A DNA stretch of 31,657 nucleotides from an uncultured Eubacterium sp. (GTDB taxonomy: Bacteria; Bacillota; Clostridia; Peptostreptococcales; Anaerovoracaceae): positions 1 through 31,657 of the forward strand of contig UQNP01000005.1 of the NCBI GenBank assembly GCA_900542385.1. The letters are read 5' to 3'. The position numbers were made by a program, and so were the translations under genes. The notes beneath the pieces are model-generated. The model was not told where the DNA came from. It searched no databases and saw nothing but the letters and a program-made list of their open reading frames with translations. This document shows positions 31,640 through 31,657 of this stretch, in pieces. Every line of letters begins with the position of its first letter. The stretch's first letter is position 1.

Positions 31640-31657
31640 AAATAACGCGATCCATAG

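Larger units (their letters stand above)
31189..31657. other. 469-bp non-coding region upstream of ade, to the window edge
   Basis: No open reading frame with a supported start is seen. The part next to ade (about 31220-31330) holds GATAC/GTATC and CGGC-AGGA-GCCG pairings and a second AGGATA near TGC/GCA (minus strand), which could fold as a leader RNA; it does not show the purine-riboswitch core. Further right are a 16-bp degenerate tandem repeat (31453-31516) and a 9-bp inverted repeat near the edge. The next gene is presumably outside the window. Confidence 0.6.

Overview
The window looks like chromosomal DNA of an anaerobic, low-to-moderate-GC member of Bacillota, class Clostridia. This is inferred from family content: a CBS/DRTGG-containing manganese-dependent pyrophosphatase, a DUF2520 (PanG-type) ketopantoate reductase, a TPP-riboswitch thiE-thiD-cytX salvage operon, an adenine deaminase salvage operon, PepSY proteins, strong AGGAGG ribosome binding sites and rho-independent terminators. 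It cannot be narrowed to a genus from the sequence. I see no phage, insertion sequence, CRISPR array, tRNA or rRNA. Most genes are on the minus strand; only a DUF134 regulator, a NifX-like protein and an EamA transporter are on plus.

Layout, left to right. (1) 273-2234 (minus): a membrane protein of unknown function, an HD-domain hydrolase, and a small membrane protein with an acidic tail. (2) 2409-6499 (minus): the pantothenate operon, panG-type reductase, panB and panC overlapping each other, then a class III PLP enzyme that seems to have its own promoter. (3) 6691-10967 (minus): an acyl-CoA ligase behind a promoter with a large dyad, then an orphan hybrid histidine kinase whose start lies just past a strong terminator. 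(4) 11067-14677 (minus): promoter, TPP riboswitch, intrinsic terminator, thiE, a HAD phosphatase, thiD, and the pyrimidine transporter cytX. (5) 14694-18835 (minus): DUF445 membrane protein and a MacB-like ABC transporter with a very large extracytoplasmic region. (6) 18881-19989 (plus): DUF134 regulator and NifX-like protein with a Gly/Cys/His tail. (7) 20034-21612 (minus): DUF169 protein and a double-PepSY membrane protein preceded by 11-bp phased repeats. (8) 21658-24621 (minus): a phosphate-uptake pair, a PstS-like lipoprotein with its two half-domains in swapped order plus a Na/Pi cotransporter, behind PhoP-box-like TTAACA repeats. (9) 24780-25681 (plus): EamA transporter. (10) 25822-31188 (minus): pyrophosphatase, then the purine-salvage operon adenine deaminase, NCS2-type permease and purine phosphoribosyltransferase. 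The last ~470 bases are non-coding and hold a possible structured leader, a 16-bp degenerate tandem repeat and an inverted repeat.

Themes: vitamin supply (pantothenate; HMP/thiamine salvage), phosphate and pyrophosphate handling, and purine salvage. The least ordinary items are the permuted PstS paired with a Na/Pi cotransporter, the Cys-rich class III PLP enzyme beside panBC, the dyad in front of the acyl-CoA ligase, the phased repeats upstream of the PepSY gene, and the tandem repeats at the 3' end of the adenine deaminase gene. Starts were reassigned to internal ATGs wherever a ribosome binding site, promoter or terminator decided the matter.
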